64,000 bases of DNA from Paenibacillus faecis. GTDB taxonomy: Bacteria; Bacillota; Bacilli; Paenibacillales; Paenibacillaceae. This document shows positions 63,156 to 64,000 of this stretch, piece by piece. Position numbers and translations under genes: made by a program. The notes under the pieces are model-generated. The model had not been told where the DNA came from, did not search any database, and saw nothing but the letters and a program-made list of their open reading frames with translations. The stretch spans positions 1,378,840-1,442,839 of the forward strand of contig NZ_VSDO01000001.1 in the NCBI RefSeq assembly GCF_008084145.1, written 5' to 3'. Every line of letters starts with the position of its first letter. Within the stretch, counting starts at the first letter, position 1.

Positions 63156-64000
63156 CCTTTGACTTGATTTCCAATAAGGTCATTTTCAGATAGGGCCTGC
63201 CGAAGCTGCGCATCCCCGAAAGATACAAGATCAGTCCGACGACCGAGACGACCATCCCGACCAGCCCAAACGTGATCGCAAACAGGACGATAATGTACTT
63301 GATCACGCGAACGGTGTATCCCATCATGCTTAACGGGATAATGAAATTCGAGATCGCGACGGCCGAGACGAGAATAATCATGATATTGCTGACCAGACCG
63401 GCCTGCGTGGCCGCTTGACCGAGAATCAGCCCTCCCACCGTCGTGGCCGTAGGACCGATCGCCTTGGGCAGGCGCAAGCTCGCCTCCGTCAGAAACTCCA
63501 TCATCAGAAGCATCAGGAAGACCTCCATAAAAGACGGATAAGGGACCGCGGCCCGGCTTCCCGCTATCAAGAGCGAAATTTGAACTTTCAGAATTTCCGG
63601 ATTGTAAGAGGCGAAGGTCACATAAAACCCGGGCAGCGTCAGCGTCATAAACAACCCGATGTAACGGATCACCTTCAAAAACCACCCCACCAAAGGCACC
63701 TGGATTTTATCGTCCATGGCCGTAAAGAAGTCGGTAAAGATCGTCGGAGCCAAAATCGCAAACCCGGTCGTATTCATCAGTACGGCGACTTTACCTTCGG
63801 CGATATTAAACACGACCCGATCGGGGCGTTCGGTAACGACCATGGTCGGGAACACCCGGAATTTCTGCGTGGTGATGTATTTCTCCAGTTCACCGGCCGA
63901 CTGCAAAATATCCACCTTGACGCCTCCGATCTTCTCCCGCATTTCATCGAGCACCTGCCGATCCACCCGGTCGGCATCATACAGAATCGCCACCGTGGTC
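63136..64000 (-). CDS. Spore germination protein GerA (partial, 5' end outside window)
   Basis: The A subunit, C-terminal part only: about 287 codons with the family signature ASYNPEILKVQISLLIAGSR, YPSFMEVFLMLLMMEFLTEA and LPKAIGPTATTVGGLILGQA, and five membrane helices. The frame is open to the right edge, where the residues before MAILYD read TTV, so the true start is beyond 64000. It is the first gene of the gerA-gerB-gerC set. Confidence 0.93.
   Translation of the reverse strand, partial: TTVAILYDADRVDRQVLDEMREKIGGVKVDILQSAGELEKYITTQKFRVFPTMVVTERPDRVVFNIAEGKVAVLMNTTGFAILAPTIFTDFFTAMDDKIQVPLVGWFLKVIRYIGLFMTLTLPGFYVTFASYNPEILKVQISLLIAGSRAAVPYPSFMEVFLMLLMMEFLTEASLRLPKAIGPTATTVGGLILGQAATQAGLVSNIMIILVSAVAISNFIIPLSMMGYTVRVIKYIIVLFAITFGLVGMVVSVVGLILYLSGMRSFGRPYLKMTLLEIKSKGERRNG

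Overview
The window looks like the chromosome of an endospore-forming, monoderm Firmicute, most likely Paenibacillaceae. Reasons: a gerA-gerB-gerC type germination operon, CotF-like coat proteins, a SleB-type cell-wall hydrolase, a YtaF-type sporulation protein and a DivIVA/GpsB-like protein; strong AGGAGG ribosome binding sites with many GTG and TTG starts; medium-high GC with a few AT-rich islands; and several families of dispersed intergenic repeats. No rRNA, tRNA, CRISPR array or prophage structural cluster was seen.

Layout. 1-1200: non-coding GC-rich repeats (a 0.4-kb direct duplication, then 69-bp tandem repeats). 1.2-7.4 kb: cardiolipin synthase, M23 peptidase plus bactofilin, an ABC-2 exporter, two coat-like proteins and a Fic protein. 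7.4-12.3 kb: an operon whose two enzymes match the two halves of plant Tm-1 (a UPF0261 ATP-binding protein and a PEP-hydrolase-like TIM barrel), headed by an AraC regulator that carries the same TIM barrel, then glycerol dehydrogenase. 12.6-17.2 kb: glutamate synthase large subunit. 18.0-20.8 kb: YhgE/Pip membrane protein with a frameshifted TetR regulator. 21.1-27.2 kb: glycolipid glycosyltransferase, SleB-like hydrolase, ThpR, a chemoreceptor, a KGG stress protein and a secreted protein with two CBM21-like modules.

27.5-37.0 kb is the main accessory island. It is one long minus-strand operon: a possible Eag/DcrB-like chaperone, a VgrG-like spike protein, two unknown proteins, a PAAR-like DUF4280 tip protein, a second VgrG-like protein with a C-terminal deaminase-like toxin, a coupled immunity candidate, a broken VgrG tail, and three further immunity-type genes (unknown, ankyrin, SUKH). 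The toxin tip and everything after it are AT-rich compared with the spike genes, as expected for exchanged toxin/immunity cassettes. No sheath, tube or ATPase gene is present in the window.

37.2-48.9 kb: Dps, DivIVA/GpsB-like protein, DHA2 drug exporter, TagO-type transferase, TatA, YtaF, an amino-acid ABC binding protein and permease without an ATPase, an M24 peptidase, and an intact IS66-family element that landed inside a dispersed repeat with a clear 8-bp target duplication. 48.0-50.1 kb: DeoR regulator and metallophosphatase, divergent around ACAAC-repeat operators.

50.2-53.4 kb holds the most intriguing small system: a ComQ-like isoprenoid-synthase-fold protein, an 80-residue peptide with a nitrile-hydratase-type (NHLP) leader and a penultimate Trp, and a convergent multi-TM sensor histidine kinase. 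The layout recalls ComQ-ComX-ComP prenyl-pheromone signalling but with an unusual precursor type. 53.7-58.1 kb: a large GH94/GH161-like phosphorylase and its LacI regulator, with a palindromic operator between them. 58.2-60.9 kb: five small, mostly membrane proteins of unknown role. 60.9-64.0 kb: the germination receptor operon, whose first gene runs off the right edge.
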